Shown one piece after another: positions 25,817-34,354 of a stretch of DNA of 64,000 nt (positions are counted from its first letter, which is position 1; each line of letters starts with the position of its first letter). The stretch comes from Nitrososphaeria archaeon. GTDB lineage: Archaea; Thermoproteota; Nitrososphaeria; Nitrososphaerales; JAAOZN01. Below the pieces are notes generated by a model. The model searched no databases. It was not told the origin of the DNA and was given only the letters and a program-made list of their open reading frames with translations. Both the position numbers and the translations under genes were made by a program. Location of the stretch: contig JARVJZ010000001.1 of assembly GCA_029775855.1 (NCBI GenBank), positions 62,001 to 126,000 on the forward strand, read 5' to 3'.

Positions 25817-27034
25817 ATGGCTCTAAAACTTGGACTTATAGGTAAAACAAACACAGGCAAGACAACCTTCTTTAACGCAGCAACACTCCTATCTGGAGAA
25901 GTCTCCACATACCCATTCACAACCAAAGCACCGTACAAAGGTACAGCCTCAGCGGTAACCTTATGCGTCCACAAAGAGTTCAGAGTAAAAGATAACCCAG
26001 TAAACTCCAGATGCATAGAAGGATGGAGGCATATACCAATCGACCTAATCGATCTACCCGGCTTAATAAAAGGCGCATCAGCAGGTAAAGGCTTAGGTTT
26101 CCAGTTCCTCAGCCACGCAGCCCAATCTGATGCACTGCTTCACATCGTTGATACTTCTGGAAGCGTGGATGCCGAAGGACGCATAACCGAACCTGGAGTT
26201 GGTGATCCTGTGGCTGATATAGGTGATATAGAGGAAGAGTTAGTTCTATGGTACCTAAGGCTCTTACAAAATAATGCTGACAAGATAGCTCGAAGTGTTA
26301 AGGGTGGAGAGACACTTGAATCAGCCATGAGAGCTGTCTTTAGCGGGATAGGTGTAAAAGAGCATCATGTGAAGATGGCTTTAGAGGAATCTAAGCTCGC
26401 AGGTAAGGACTTTGAAAACTGGTCTGACGAAGAATCTAAGCAGTTCTGCTGGGCGCTTAGAGATATATCTAAACCAACATTAATCGTAGCAAACAAGATG
26501 GATTTAAAGACAGCACCAGAGAACTTTAAGCGCATACAAGAAGCCTACCCAGACTTGATTGTTGTTCCAGCGAGCGCTGAAGCTGAATTGATTTTAAGAA
26601 GGGCAAGCGAAAAAGGTCTTATAGAGTATGTGCCAGGAGAAGAACGCTTCAAGATAATCGACTCCATCAATTTGAACGAAAAGCAAAGATGGGCACTAAA
26701 CTTCATCAAGAAAACAATTCTTGGCCAATTCATGAGAACAGGTGTTCAATTCGCAATAAATGTAGCGGTCTTTAAGCTTCTCCGGATGAACACAGTCTAT
26801 CCTGTTTATGACTACAATAAGTTATCAGATAAGCACGGAAACATCTTACCTGATGTACTACTTATGCCCTCAGGCTCAACTGTAAAGGATTTAGCAAAAA
26901 ATATACATACCGAGCTTGAAAAGGGTCTATTATACGCCATAGACGCTAGGACCGGTCTTAGGCTGCCTGTTGACTACGAGCTCAAAGACCGGGATGTCCT
27001 CTCAATAGTCTCAGCGAGCAGACTAAAGGGTTAG
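25817..27034 (+). CDS. Obg-related GTPase of the OLA1/YchF type with TGS domain
   Basis: 405 residues. G1 GKTNTGKTTF near the N terminus, G3 DLPGLIKGAS, and G4 VANKMD give a complete P-loop GTPase; an inserted helical segment follows (about 110-220). The C terminus (about 325-405) is a TGS domain ending in DVLSIVSASR, used for ribosome or RNA contact. G4 NKxD predicts GTP, whereas bacterial YchF with NxxE prefers ATP. It is probably involved in ribosome function. Its last 12 nt overlap the convergent cysS. Confidence 0.88.
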   Translation: MALKLGLIGKTNTGKTTFFNAATLLSGEVSTYPFTTKAPYKGTASAVTLCVHKEFRVKDNPVNSRCIEGWRHIPIDLIDLPGLIKGASAGKGLGFQFLSHAAQSDALLHIVDTSGSVDAEGRITEPGVGDPVADIGDIEEELVLWYLRLLQNNADKIARSVKGGETLESAMRAVFSGIGVKEHHVKMALEESKLAGKDFENWSDEESKQFCWALRDISKPTLIVANKMDLKTAPENFKRIQEAYPDLIVVPASAEAELILRRASEKGLIEYVPGEERFKIIDSINLNEKQRWALNFIKKTILGQFMRTGVQFAINVAVFKLLRMNTVYPVYDYNKLSDKHGNILPDVLLMPSGSTVKDLAKNIHTELEKGLLYAIDARTGLRLPVDYELKDRDVLSIVSASRLKG

Positions 27035-28432
27035 ACGCTTAACTCTTCGCCACTTCACCCCTTGTGGTGTATCTTCAAGCTGTATACCTCGTCTACTTAA
27101 TTCATCGCGTATCTTATCTGCGGTAGCCCAATCTTTTCTTCGTCTAGCTTCTTGTCTTTGCTCAATTAGCGCCTGAAGCTCAGGTTCAAGCCTATCCTCT
27201 TGCGTTGACGGTATAACATTAAATATTGAGTTGAATGTGTTCAAGAAGGCTCTACAATACTCTAAATCGTTCTGTGAAACCTTGCCTTCATCTAACTTCT
27301 TATTTACCTCTTTGACAAATTCAAAGAAGACAGCTAAAGCTGTGGGTGAGTTAAGATCGTTATCCATAGCCTCCTCAAACCTAGCTTTATATTCTTTAAC
27401 CGATTCAACCAACCTATCTTCGTGTGAAATGGGTTTTGCCTCTGTTAACCTTAGACTAAAGTCTTGCAGTCTTCTAACAACAGTTTCGGCTTGAGCCAAA
27501 CCATCAAATGTAAAGTTCAACCTATCTCTATAGTGTGCTGAAAGAAGCAGAAATCTTATAGCAGATGGTGTATATTGTCTAGCCAGCAGTTCTCTTAGCG
27601 TAAAGTAGTTTCCCAGAGACTTAGCCATCTTCTGCCCATTAACCAATAGATGCTCACAGTGAACCCAATATCTGGCAAGAAGTTTTCCTGTGGCTGCTTC
27701 TGATTGAGCAATCTCATTCTCATGATGCGGGAATATGAGGTCTACGCCACCTGAGTGTATGTCAAATGTCTCACCTAGATACTTCATAGACATAGCGGAG
27801 CATTCTATGTGCCATCCTGGTCTGCCCTTTCCCAGCTCAGTAAGCCAGAAGACTTCACCATCTTCTTCGTCCCAACTTTTCCATAAAGCGAAGTCTCTTA
27901 TCTCCTCTTTAGAGTATTCGTCAGCCTTTATCCGTTCAGCTTTAAGCTCACCCTTAATCCCTGAGAGCTTACCGTAATCTTTGAAAGCTGAGACTCGATA
28001 ATAGACTGAGCCCTCGGAGAAGTAGGCTATACCTAAGTCCAGCAGCTTCTTAATCAAAGAAACCATATCAGCTATATGTTCAGTAGCTCTTGGGTATACC
28101 TCAGCTCTTTCTATGCCAAGTGTATCAATATCTTGAAAGTATGCTTGTATATATCTGTCAGTATACTCTCTTAGACTTACTCCCTGTTCTCTTGAAGCCT
28201 TTATCGTCTTATCGTCAACATCGGTTAGATTCTGAACTTGAAAGACCGAATAACCCTTATACTTTAGGTATCGTCTGAGTAGATCTTGGAAGACAAATGT
28301 TCTAAAGTTTCCTATGTGCGCATAGTCATATACGGTTGGGCCGCAAGTGTATATCTTAACTAACCCTTCTTGAAGCGGTTTAAATTCTTCGATTCTTCTA
28401 CCTAGCGTATTGTATAGTCTTAGTGTCATCAC
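27023..28432 (-). CDS. cysS: cysteinyl-tRNA synthetase
   Basis: 469 residues, full length for the class Ia enzyme. Zinc and HIGH region: YTCGPTVYDYAHIGN (HIGH as HIGN, Cys29 as first Zn ligand), ECSAMSM with the second Cys, HHENEIAQSE, and KMSKS as KMAKSLGN. The C-terminal DALR-like helical domain follows and the end is a basic tail. It charges tRNA-Cys, so this organism does not need the SepRS/SepCysS route. The start is GTG at 28432 or ATG at 28429. It is followed upstream on the same strand by a RAM-domain gene. Confidence 0.96.
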   Translation of the reverse strand: MMTLRLYNTLGRRIEEFKPLQEGLVKIYTCGPTVYDYAHIGNFRTFVFQDLLRRYLKYKGYSVFQVQNLTDVDDKTIKASREQGVSLREYTDRYIQAYFQDIDTLGIERAEVYPRATEHIADMVSLIKKLLDLGIAYFSEGSVYYRVSAFKDYGKLSGIKGELKAERIKADEYSKEEIRDFALWKSWDEEDGEVFWLTELGKGRPGWHIECSAMSMKYLGETFDIHSGGVDLIFPHHENEIAQSEAATGKLLARYWVHCEHLLVNGQKMAKSLGNYFTLRELLARQYTPSAIRFLLLSAHYRDRLNFTFDGLAQAETVVRRLQDFSLRLTEAKPISHEDRLVESVKEYKARFEEAMDNDLNSPTALAVFFEFVKEVNKKLDEGKVSQNDLEYCRAFLNTFNSIFNVIPSTQEDRLEPELQALIEQRQEARRRKDWATADKIRDELSRRGIQLEDTPQGVKWRRVKRLTL

Positions 28433-28462
28433 TTCCAGCCTACGGTAGTAAGAGTTCTCTCC

Positions 28463-28693
28463 TTATTCAATCACCATCATAGTTAGTGTTGAGCGGACAC
28501 CATTTAACCCTCGTATTCTTCTCGATATCACTTCCTTAAGCCTATCCATCGTGGGGAGTTCAACTTTAACCACGATATCATATACTCCGTAGACTTCGTT
28601 AGCCTCAACAACTCCTTCTATGCTGCGCAGCTCCTTTAACAACGCCTTCTCAGACCCAAGCTCAGCATTAATCATAACAAATGCTATTGGCAT
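28463..28693 (-). CDS. stand-alone Lrp/AsnC ligand-binding (RAM) domain protein
   Basis: 76 residues covering only the RAM effector domain of Lrp/AsnC regulators: AFVMINAELGSEKALLKEL, then VVEANEVYGVYDIVVKVE and a final beta strand. No helix-turn-helix is present and no upstream frame could supply one, so this is the demethylated SraA/stand-alone form rather than a fragment. Such proteins can bind amino acids and pair with full Lrp proteins. A GATATATATT box is centred about 26 nt upstream of the ATG, so it is leaderless. It lies between cysS and the divergent aspartate kinase operon, which suggests amino-acid sensing. Confidence 0.85.
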   Translation of the reverse strand: MPIAFVMINAELGSEKALLKELRSIEGVVEANEVYGVYDIVVKVELPTMDRLKEVISRRIRGLNGVRSTLTMMVIE

Positions 28694-28760
28694 ACCATCA
28701 AATTTATCAACCCAAATATATATCTCTTGCGAAGTAAACTCTTATACCAATTAAGCAGAA

Positions 28761-28922
28761 GAACTTATATACCAAATATAAGATACCGCACGCAAGGTGG
28801 AGGGAGAAGTGCGAGGCGATCGACTTTACACAGAGCGTGATCACCTTTTCACTAACCACATACTCTAAACCGCCATTTTCCTCCAGCATCAACTCAACCA
28901 CCTTAGAAAAGGAGTGTTCTTT
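28761..28922 (+). promoter_or_regulatory. promoter and ~125-nt leader of the lysC-aro operon
   Basis: TATA-like CTTATATA (28763-28770) and AAATATAA (28774-28781) put transcription start near 28790-28805, leaving an unusually long leader before lysC. Within it, AAGGTGG (28794-28800) can pair with CCACCTT (28898-28904), and the overlapping TGGAGG (28798-28803) with CCTCCA (28880-28885); the two pairings exclude each other. The CTCC of the second site can also pair with the lysC Shine-Dalgarno GGAG (28911-28914). A 23-codon GTG ORF (28797-28868) also lies here. This looks like a switchable leader, but the evidence is only base pairing. Confidence 0.4.
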
Positions 28923-30140
28923 ATGGCAGAGGTTATAGTCTTTAAATTCGGAGGCTCTATACTAGACAGCAGCGAGCATATCGAAAAAGCAGCACAAAGG
29001 GTCAAAGCCATCTACTCAAAGGGGTTCGGTGTTATAGTTGTGGTCTCAGCTCTGCGTGGAGTAACTGACTCATTAATCTCGACTGCGCGTAAGGCGAATC
29101 CCCATATTACTCCTGAGATGCTTGATGAAGTTGCATCTATGGGTGAGCGAACGAGCGCTAGGTTGTTTGCTTCTGCGCTTCAAGGTGTTGGATTGGATGC
29201 TGTAGTTGTAGATCCGGATTCTCCTTACTGGCCTATCTTGACTGATTCGAATCATTTAGATGCAAACCCTCTTTACGAAGAAACTAAACATCTCGTTGAA
29301 GAGCGGCTTAAACCCCTCCTTGATGCTGGTAAGGTTCCAGTGGTCTGCGGTTTCGTGGGTAAAACGGTAGATGGAAAGGTCACGACGCTAGGCAGAGGTG
29401 GTAGCGACACTACAGCTGTTCTTCTTGGTAGTATTCTTAGAGCAAAGGAGGTGGTATTGGTTAAAGATGTTGGTAAGGTCTTCTCAAGCGACCCGGACAA
29501 GGTTTCTGACGCTGTGCCTATCACTAGCCTAGATTCAGAAGAGGCGTTGGCCCTTAGTGTAGGTGGCGCAAAGTTTCTACACTACAAGGCGCTGCGCTAT
29601 AAGGTTGATGGTGTGCCTATACACATAGCAAGCTTAGACCCTGAAGATAAGGGCACTGTCATAGATGGTGAATCCCTTTTGAACGTGGATATCGAAGCTC
29701 TTGAAGACCCAGTTACTATGATAACTGTAGTAGGGAACATGAATGGTTCACACAAGGCCATTGGTGAACTACTAGCTAATGTCTACTCTGTGGGCGGCAA
29801 GGTAATCTCTTTAGGTTCTGAACCAAAGTCTATAGTGCTTTATGTGTTAAACGGAAGTAAGGTGCTGGGGCACCTACATTCCTGGGTTGTCTCAACAGGT
29901 TTCGGAAAAGCTGTCAGCAGCTATGATAACCTCACCATGATAACAGTCAAAGCACCAGCCATGGAAACAAGCCCTGGGATGGTTCAGCGTGTCACACAGC
30001 CTCTTGCGAGGCACGGCATAAATGTCTTCGGATTAGTTACAGTGGGCTCTTCAATAAGGGTCTTCATTTCTTTGGCAGATAGAGATAAGGCGCTTGCACT
30101 TCTCCGTGAAGCGTTGATGGTTTCCGTTTCAAAGAGGTGA
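28923..30140 (+). CDS. lysC: aspartate kinase
   Basis: 405 residues from the ATG at 28923 (AAAAGGAG 8 nt upstream; a GTG at 28914 overlaps that motif and is rejected). The kinase domain begins VFKFGGSIL, with VVVSALRGVTD, GRGGSDTTAV and the VLVKDVGKVFSSDP loop. Two ACT domains occupy about 270-405 and probably bind an amino-acid effector. It phosphorylates aspartate on the way to aspartate semialdehyde. It leads the aromatic operon, where the semialdehyde is a substrate of the next enzyme. Aspartate-semialdehyde dehydrogenase is not in the window. Confidence 0.93.
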   Translation: MAEVIVFKFGGSILDSSEHIEKAAQRVKAIYSKGFGVIVVVSALRGVTDSLISTARKANPHITPEMLDEVASMGERTSARLFASALQGVGLDAVVVDPDSPYWPILTDSNHLDANPLYEETKHLVEERLKPLLDAGKVPVVCGFVGKTVDGKVTTLGRGGSDTTAVLLGSILRAKEVVLVKDVGKVFSSDPDKVSDAVPITSLDSEEALALSVGGAKFLHYKALRYKVDGVPIHIASLDPEDKGTVIDGESLLNVDIEALEDPVTMITVVGNMNGSHKAIGELLANVYSVGGKVISLGSEPKSIVLYVLNGSKVLGHLHSWVVSTGFGKAVSSYDNLTMITVKAPAMETSPGMVQRVTQPLARHGINVFGLVTVGSSIRVFISLADRDKALALLREALMVSVSKR

Positions 30141-30145
30141 GTAAT

Positions 30146-30925
30146 TTGGGTAAGAATCTTAGAATATCTCGGTTGACGAAGAATGGTAAGATGCTCTGCA
30201 TACCTATGGATCACGGCATAAGCATAGGCCCTGTAAAGGGTCTTGACACAATCTACAATACAATTCAGCTGGTAGCTGAGGGAGGAGCATCAGCTATTTT
30301 GATACATAAGGGAATCCTTAAGGCTCTAAGCAGCGCGCCTAATACAGGTATCATTATGCACCTTTCAGCAAGCACCGATATAGGTCCTTCCCCTAACCGT
30401 AAGATGCTTATAGCGGGTGTAGAGGAAGCGATTAGGCTTGGTGCAGATGCGGTCTCGGTTCACATAAACATAGGGTGCAAAGATGAACCAGAGATGCTTC
30501 AAGACTTAGGTCTGGTTGCTGACGAATGCGATAGTTGGGGTATGCCGCTTATCGCTATGATGTATCCGAGAGGTGAAAACATAAAGAATCCCTACGATCC
30601 AGATACCGTGGCGCATGTAGCGAGAATTGGCGCGGAAGCGGGCGCTGATATCGTCAAAACAGTTTATACGGGAAGCTCAGAGACTTTTAGCAAGGTTGTG
30701 CGCGGTTGTCCTGTGCCGGTGGTTATTGCTGGTGGCCCTAAGGTTAGTAGTGATAGGGAGGTGCTGCTTATGGCTAAGGGTGCTTTAGAAGCTGGTGCTA
30801 TGGGTGTGACCTTTGGTAGAAATGTGTTTCAACATTCTGATCCAAGGAGTATAACAAAGGCGCTCAGTAAGGTTGTGTTCGAAGGGTTAGATGTTGATGA
30901 AGCTCTTAAAGTAGTAGGTCAGTAG
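30146..30925 (+). CDS. 2-amino-3,7-dideoxy-D-threo-hept-6-ulosonate synthase (archaeal AroA')
   Basis: About 259 residues of the DhnA/class I aldolase family. PMDHGISIGPVKGL near the N terminus, EGGASAILIHKGIL, and VKTVYTGSS with the Schiff-base Lys are the signatures. It condenses aspartate semialdehyde with a deoxy-ketofructose phosphate, replacing the DAHP synthase step in archaea. The start is chosen as TTG at 30146, 5 nt after AGAGGTGA; a GTG at 30137 would overlap the lysC stop but lies inside that motif. It is tightly coupled to lysC, and aroB' follows after 2 nt. Confidence 0.92.
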   Translation: MGKNLRISRLTKNGKMLCIPMDHGISIGPVKGLDTIYNTIQLVAEGGASAILIHKGILKALSSAPNTGIIMHLSASTDIGPSPNRKMLIAGVEEAIRLGADAVSVHINIGCKDEPEMLQDLGLVADECDSWGMPLIAMMYPRGENIKNPYDPDTVAHVARIGAEAGADIVKTVYTGSSETFSKVVRGCPVPVVIAGGPKVSSDREVLLMAKGALEAGAMGVTFGRNVFQHSDPRSITKALSKVVFEGLDVDEALKVVGQ

Positions 30926-30927
30926 AG

Positions 30928-31944
30928 ATGTTCGAAGGCAAAGAAGTTATAGTCGAGCCAAATGTCAATGAGAGCGACATCTCATCCTTTATAGGTGGCG
31001 CTATAACACTTGGGGTAAAGAAGTTCGTCTGCGAACCCGTTGAAGGTGTTGATGCTGAGTTTATTCAGCCTGTAGACATACCTGAGAAGAATGTTGGGGG
31101 TCTTGTGGTTAGAAAGAAGATTGTAGATAAAGCGGATCTGGAAGAGGTCATCTATGCAGCGAGGAGTGGTGCTAAAGCTGTGCTCGTTGAAGCGTCTGAC
31201 TGGAAGATTATACCTTTAGAAAATCTGATAGCTGAGATTCAGTCGAGCGGCTGTAAGATTTATGCTTATGCTTCCTCACCTACTGAGGTTAGGCCTTTAT
31301 TAGGCGTATTGGATCGTGGTGCGGATGGTGTTGTGCTTAAAACTTCGAGTCTTGATGCAGTTAAGCAGACCTTAGATTATCTTAAGGTTGTAGCTTCCGT
31401 GAATCTGGTGGCTGTTGATGTGCTTGAAGTCAGAGAAGCTGGTATGGGTGAAAGGGTTTGTGTTGACACATCGTCTATGCTCTGCTTAGGTGAAGGGCTG
31501 CTGGTTGGTAGCAGATCTAACTTCCTCTTCTTAGTCCATAACGAGTCTCTCGGTTCAAAGTTTACATCCCCAAGACCGTTTAGAGTGAATGCTGGTAGTG
31601 TAAGTAGCTACATACTTACGCCAAATGGTAAAACCAAGTATCTCTCTGAGCTTGAAGCTGGAGATGAAGTCCTTGTGGTAAGTGCTAAAGATGTGCCTAA
31701 AGTCGCTACGGTTGGGCGGGTTAAGATTGAGCGTAGACCACTAATTTTGGTTAAAGCAGCCTTCGGAGAAGAAGTTGGGAGCATACTACTTCAGAACGCT
31801 GAAACCATAGCCTTAGTTGGAGAAGGTGAAAAAATCATACCTGTAACTGAGGTTAAACGCGGAGACCGTATACTTGCCAATGTGGTTGAGGCTAAAGGTC
31901 GGCACTTCGGCTCAGCTGTTGACGAATACATATTAGAGAAGTAG
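30928..31944 (+). CDS. 3-dehydroquinate synthase II (archaeal AroB')
   Basis: 338 residues. Features of the DHQS II family: EVREAGMGERVCVDTSSML, GLLVGSRSNFLFLVH, and FRVNAGSVSSYILTPNGKT, all in the expected order and close to the usual length. It oxidatively deaminates and cyclises the product of the preceding enzyme to 3-dehydroquinate, so the operon bypasses classical AroB. The ATG lies 2 nt after the preceding stop. The early part is TIM-barrel-like; the last 120 residues are mostly beta. Confidence 0.95.
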   Translation: MFEGKEVIVEPNVNESDISSFIGGAITLGVKKFVCEPVEGVDAEFIQPVDIPEKNVGGLVVRKKIVDKADLEEVIYAARSGAKAVLVEASDWKIIPLENLIAEIQSSGCKIYAYASSPTEVRPLLGVLDRGADGVVLKTSSLDAVKQTLDYLKVVASVNLVAVDVLEVREAGMGERVCVDTSSMLCLGEGLLVGSRSNFLFLVHNESLGSKFTSPRPFRVNAGSVSSYILTPNGKTKYLSELEAGDEVLVVSAKDVPKVATVGRVKIERRPLILVKAAFGEEVGSILLQNAETIALVGEGEKIIPVTEVKRGDRILANVVEAKGRHFGSAVDEYILEK

Positions 31945-31953
31945 AGTGCAAGC

Positions 31954-32637
31954 GTGTTGAATTTTAAAATGAAGATATGTGCCTCTATCGGTGAACCAAC
32001 CTACCTTCACTTGGAAAAGAGTGTTAAGAGAGCTTTTGAAGTTGGCGCAGATTTAGTTGAGCTCAGGCTTGATTATCTGAAGGATGCTCTTGATGTTCAG
32101 CAAATAAAACGTATCATTGATGGATGCGTGGATAGATGTATCTTAACACTAAGATCAAACAGAGAAGGCGGGTTATTTAAGGGGAGCGAAGAGGAGCGTC
32201 TTCAACTAATCCACCAATTAAGCGAGCTGAAACCAGCCTACTTGGATGTGGAGTTGGATGCTGTGAAGCGTGAAAAGAAGCTCTCTGAAGTATGCGAAGG
32301 AGTTACACTTATCGTTTCAAAGCATAGTTTCACACATACACCTAACCAATCCACTTTAAGCAAGTGGGTTAAAGAAGTTCTTAGACTCGGCAGCTTGGGT
32401 AAAGTGGTTACTACAGCAAAGAACTTCAGAGACAACATAACCATCATAGAGATACTTAAAAGAGCGCCTAAAGGGCGTCTAATATCCTTCTGTATGGGCG
32501 AGTTAGGCTTAGTTTCAAGAATACTCTCACCGCTACTCGGCTCACCTATCTTCTACGCGAGCCTAAAAAAAGCAACAGCATCTGGTCAAATAGAGTTAAG
32601 TGATGCGGTTAAGCTTTACCGCGTGCTTAGGGTATGA
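31954..32637 (+). CDS. aroD: 3-dehydroquinate dehydratase, type I
   Basis: 227 residues. Type I signatures: ELRLDYLKDA early, ILTLRSNREGG, the catalytic His in VSKHSFTHTP, the Schiff-base Lys in GKVVTTAKN, and YASLKKATASGQI with the C-terminal loop. It dehydrates 3-dehydroquinate to 3-dehydroshikimate. Starts GTG 31954, TTG 31957 and ATG 31969 are all possible; no clear Shine-Dalgarno decides. The stop overlaps the aroE start (ATGA). Confidence 0.94.
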   Translation: MLNFKMKICASIGEPTYLHLEKSVKRAFEVGADLVELRLDYLKDALDVQQIKRIIDGCVDRCILTLRSNREGGLFKGSEEERLQLIHQLSELKPAYLDVELDAVKREKKLSEVCEGVTLIVSKHSFTHTPNQSTLSKWVKEVLRLGSLGKVVTTAKNFRDNITIIEILKRAPKGRLISFCMGELGLVSRILSPLLGSPIFYASLKKATASGQIELSDAVKLYRVLRV

Positions 32638-33485
32638 AGATCAGCCGCAGCACAAGGCTTTACGGGCTTCTAGGTTACCCTTTGAAGCATACCGCCTCAC
32701 CATCTATGCACAACGCGGCCTTTGAAGCGCTAGGTTTGGATGCGGTCTATCTTGTGTTTGAGGTTGAGTCGAATATGCTTGAGGATGCGGTTAGAGGATT
32801 TAGGGCGCTTGGTGTCAGAGGGTTTAATGTCACAATACCGTATAAAGAGCGTATTATACCTCTGCTTAATCGCCTCGCCTCTTCAGCGGAGGAGGTTGGG
32901 GCTGTAAACACTGTGCATATAGTAGAGGGTTTGCTCATAGGCTACAACACTGATCTTGAGGGGTTTATTACTCCTCTTAAAGAGCTTAATCTTAAACTTC
33001 AAGAACTTAGAGCCGTCATTATTGGCGCAGGCGGTGCTGCAAAAGCGTGCATAAGGGCTCTTATAAACGAGAAGTGTCGAGCAATAACTTTAGTCAACAG
33101 AAGCAAGGAGAGAGCATTAAACCTAGCGCAGCAATACAAATACCCAAACCTCAAAGTTATCGCACTCAGCGAGAATAACCTAAAAGAAGCCCTAAATCAA
33201 GCAGATCTCGTGGTCAACGCAACACCCGTAGGCATGTATCCGAATGTAGATGAGTCAATCATACCGAAGCACCTTCTAAGATCTGATATGATAGTCTACG
33301 ACCTAGTCTACCGCCCAGTCCACACACAACTCATTAAAGACGCTATAGATGTCGGCGCAACTACTATACTTGGATATAAAATGCTACTTGAGCAAGCGGC
33401 GCAATCTTTTAGAATCTGGACGGGGTTTGAACCACCAAGAAAGATTATGTTAGAGGCGTTAAAGCGGGAACTAGGTGTGGTATGA
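32634..33485 (+). CDS. aroE: shikimate dehydrogenase
   Basis: 283 residues. The shikimate-binding N terminus has LLGYPLKHTASPSMHNAAF and FNVTIPYKE with the catalytic Lys; the NADP Rossmann domain starts VIIGAGGAAKACIRAL, with VNRSKERA as the phosphate-binding region and VNATPVGMYP later. It reduces 3-dehydroshikimate to shikimate. ATGA overlaps join it to both aroD and aroK. Confidence 0.96.
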   Translation: MKISRSTRLYGLLGYPLKHTASPSMHNAAFEALGLDAVYLVFEVESNMLEDAVRGFRALGVRGFNVTIPYKERIIPLLNRLASSAEEVGAVNTVHIVEGLLIGYNTDLEGFITPLKELNLKLQELRAVIIGAGGAAKACIRALINEKCRAITLVNRSKERALNLAQQYKYPNLKVIALSENNLKEALNQADLVVNATPVGMYPNVDESIIPKHLLRSDMIVYDLVYRPVHTQLIKDAIDVGATTILGYKMLLEQAAQSFRIWTGFEPPRKIMLEALKRELGVV

Positions 33486-34354
33486 TGAGAGGAAGAGCAG
33501 TAGCATTCGGCGCAATCTCTATCGTTAACGCTGTAGCAACCGGCTTAGGCTGTTCACTTGGTATTAATCTAAGAACCGAAGCAGAGGTGAAAATACTTGG
33601 AGAATCTGATGAGGTAAAAGTTAGAGTAAACGGTGTAGAGCACGAATCAAAAGATCTGGAATCAGCTAAAATCATAACCCAAGAAATAATTACAACCCTA
33701 GCTGGAAGAAGATTAGGTGCAGAAGTATCCACAACATCAAACATCCCCGTAGCAAGAGGGCTCAAAAGCTCAAGCGCAGCAGCAAATGCTATAGCCTTAG
33801 CAGCAAAATCAGCCCTAGATGCCGAAGTTGACAACTTAGAGTTGGTCAAGATAGGTGTAAAGGCAGTCATCAAAGCAAAAGTATCTCTCACAGGCGCCTT
33901 TGATGACGCATCAGCAAGCTTCTTCGGAGGATACTGTCTAACCGATAACACAAACCTTAGACTCTTAAAAAGAGAAGAGGGCCCAAAAGATCTACAAGTA
34001 GTAATATATGTGCCTGAAAGAAGGTTAGATAAACAAAAGATAGATAAGAAAGTGGTCGAGTACTTCAAACCATACGCACTCGAAGCCTTCAGAATAGCGT
34101 CAGAAGGAAGATACTTCGAAGCACTAACCATAAACGGGTTAATCTACTCAGCAGCCCTAAACTTCACCGTAACAGTCGCTACAGAAGCCATAAAACACGG
34201 TGCATTAGCAGCAGGTCTCTCAGGCACAGGCCCAGCGGTAGCTGCGCTATGCAAAAGCGAACATGTCAATGAGGTAGCCGAGGTGATGCGAAACTTTGAT
34301 GGTAGAGTTATCTTAGCGAAGGTCAATAACGAGGGCGCTAGGGTGTTGGTGTAG
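33482..34354 (+). CDS. aroK: archaeal shikimate kinase (GHMP family)
   Basis: 290 residues. The GHMP ATP-binding motif reads PVARGLKSSSAAANAIALA (about 89-107), and the C-terminal GLSGTGPAVAAL is the second glycine motif. This is the archaeal replacement of bacterial AroK, unrelated to the P-loop enzyme. It phosphorylates shikimate. The start is ATG 33482 overlapping the aroE stop; the stop overlaps the aroA GTG by one base. Confidence 0.94.
   Translation: MMRGRAVAFGAISIVNAVATGLGCSLGINLRTEAEVKILGESDEVKVRVNGVEHESKDLESAKIITQEIITTLAGRRLGAEVSTTSNIPVARGLKSSSAAANAIALAAKSALDAEVDNLELVKIGVKAVIKAKVSLTGAFDDASASFFGGYCLTDNTNLRLLKREEGPKDLQVVIYVPERRLDKQKIDKKVVEYFKPYALEAFRIASEGRYFEALTINGLIYSAALNFTVTVATEAIKHGALAAGLSGTGPAVAALCKSEHVNEVAEVMRNFDGRVILAKVNNEGARVLV

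Noticed and set aside
28707-28901. Minus-strand frame opposite the lysC leader
   Set aside because: Its translation shows no protein-like pattern and it covers the lysC promoter and leader, so it is most likely a chance frame.
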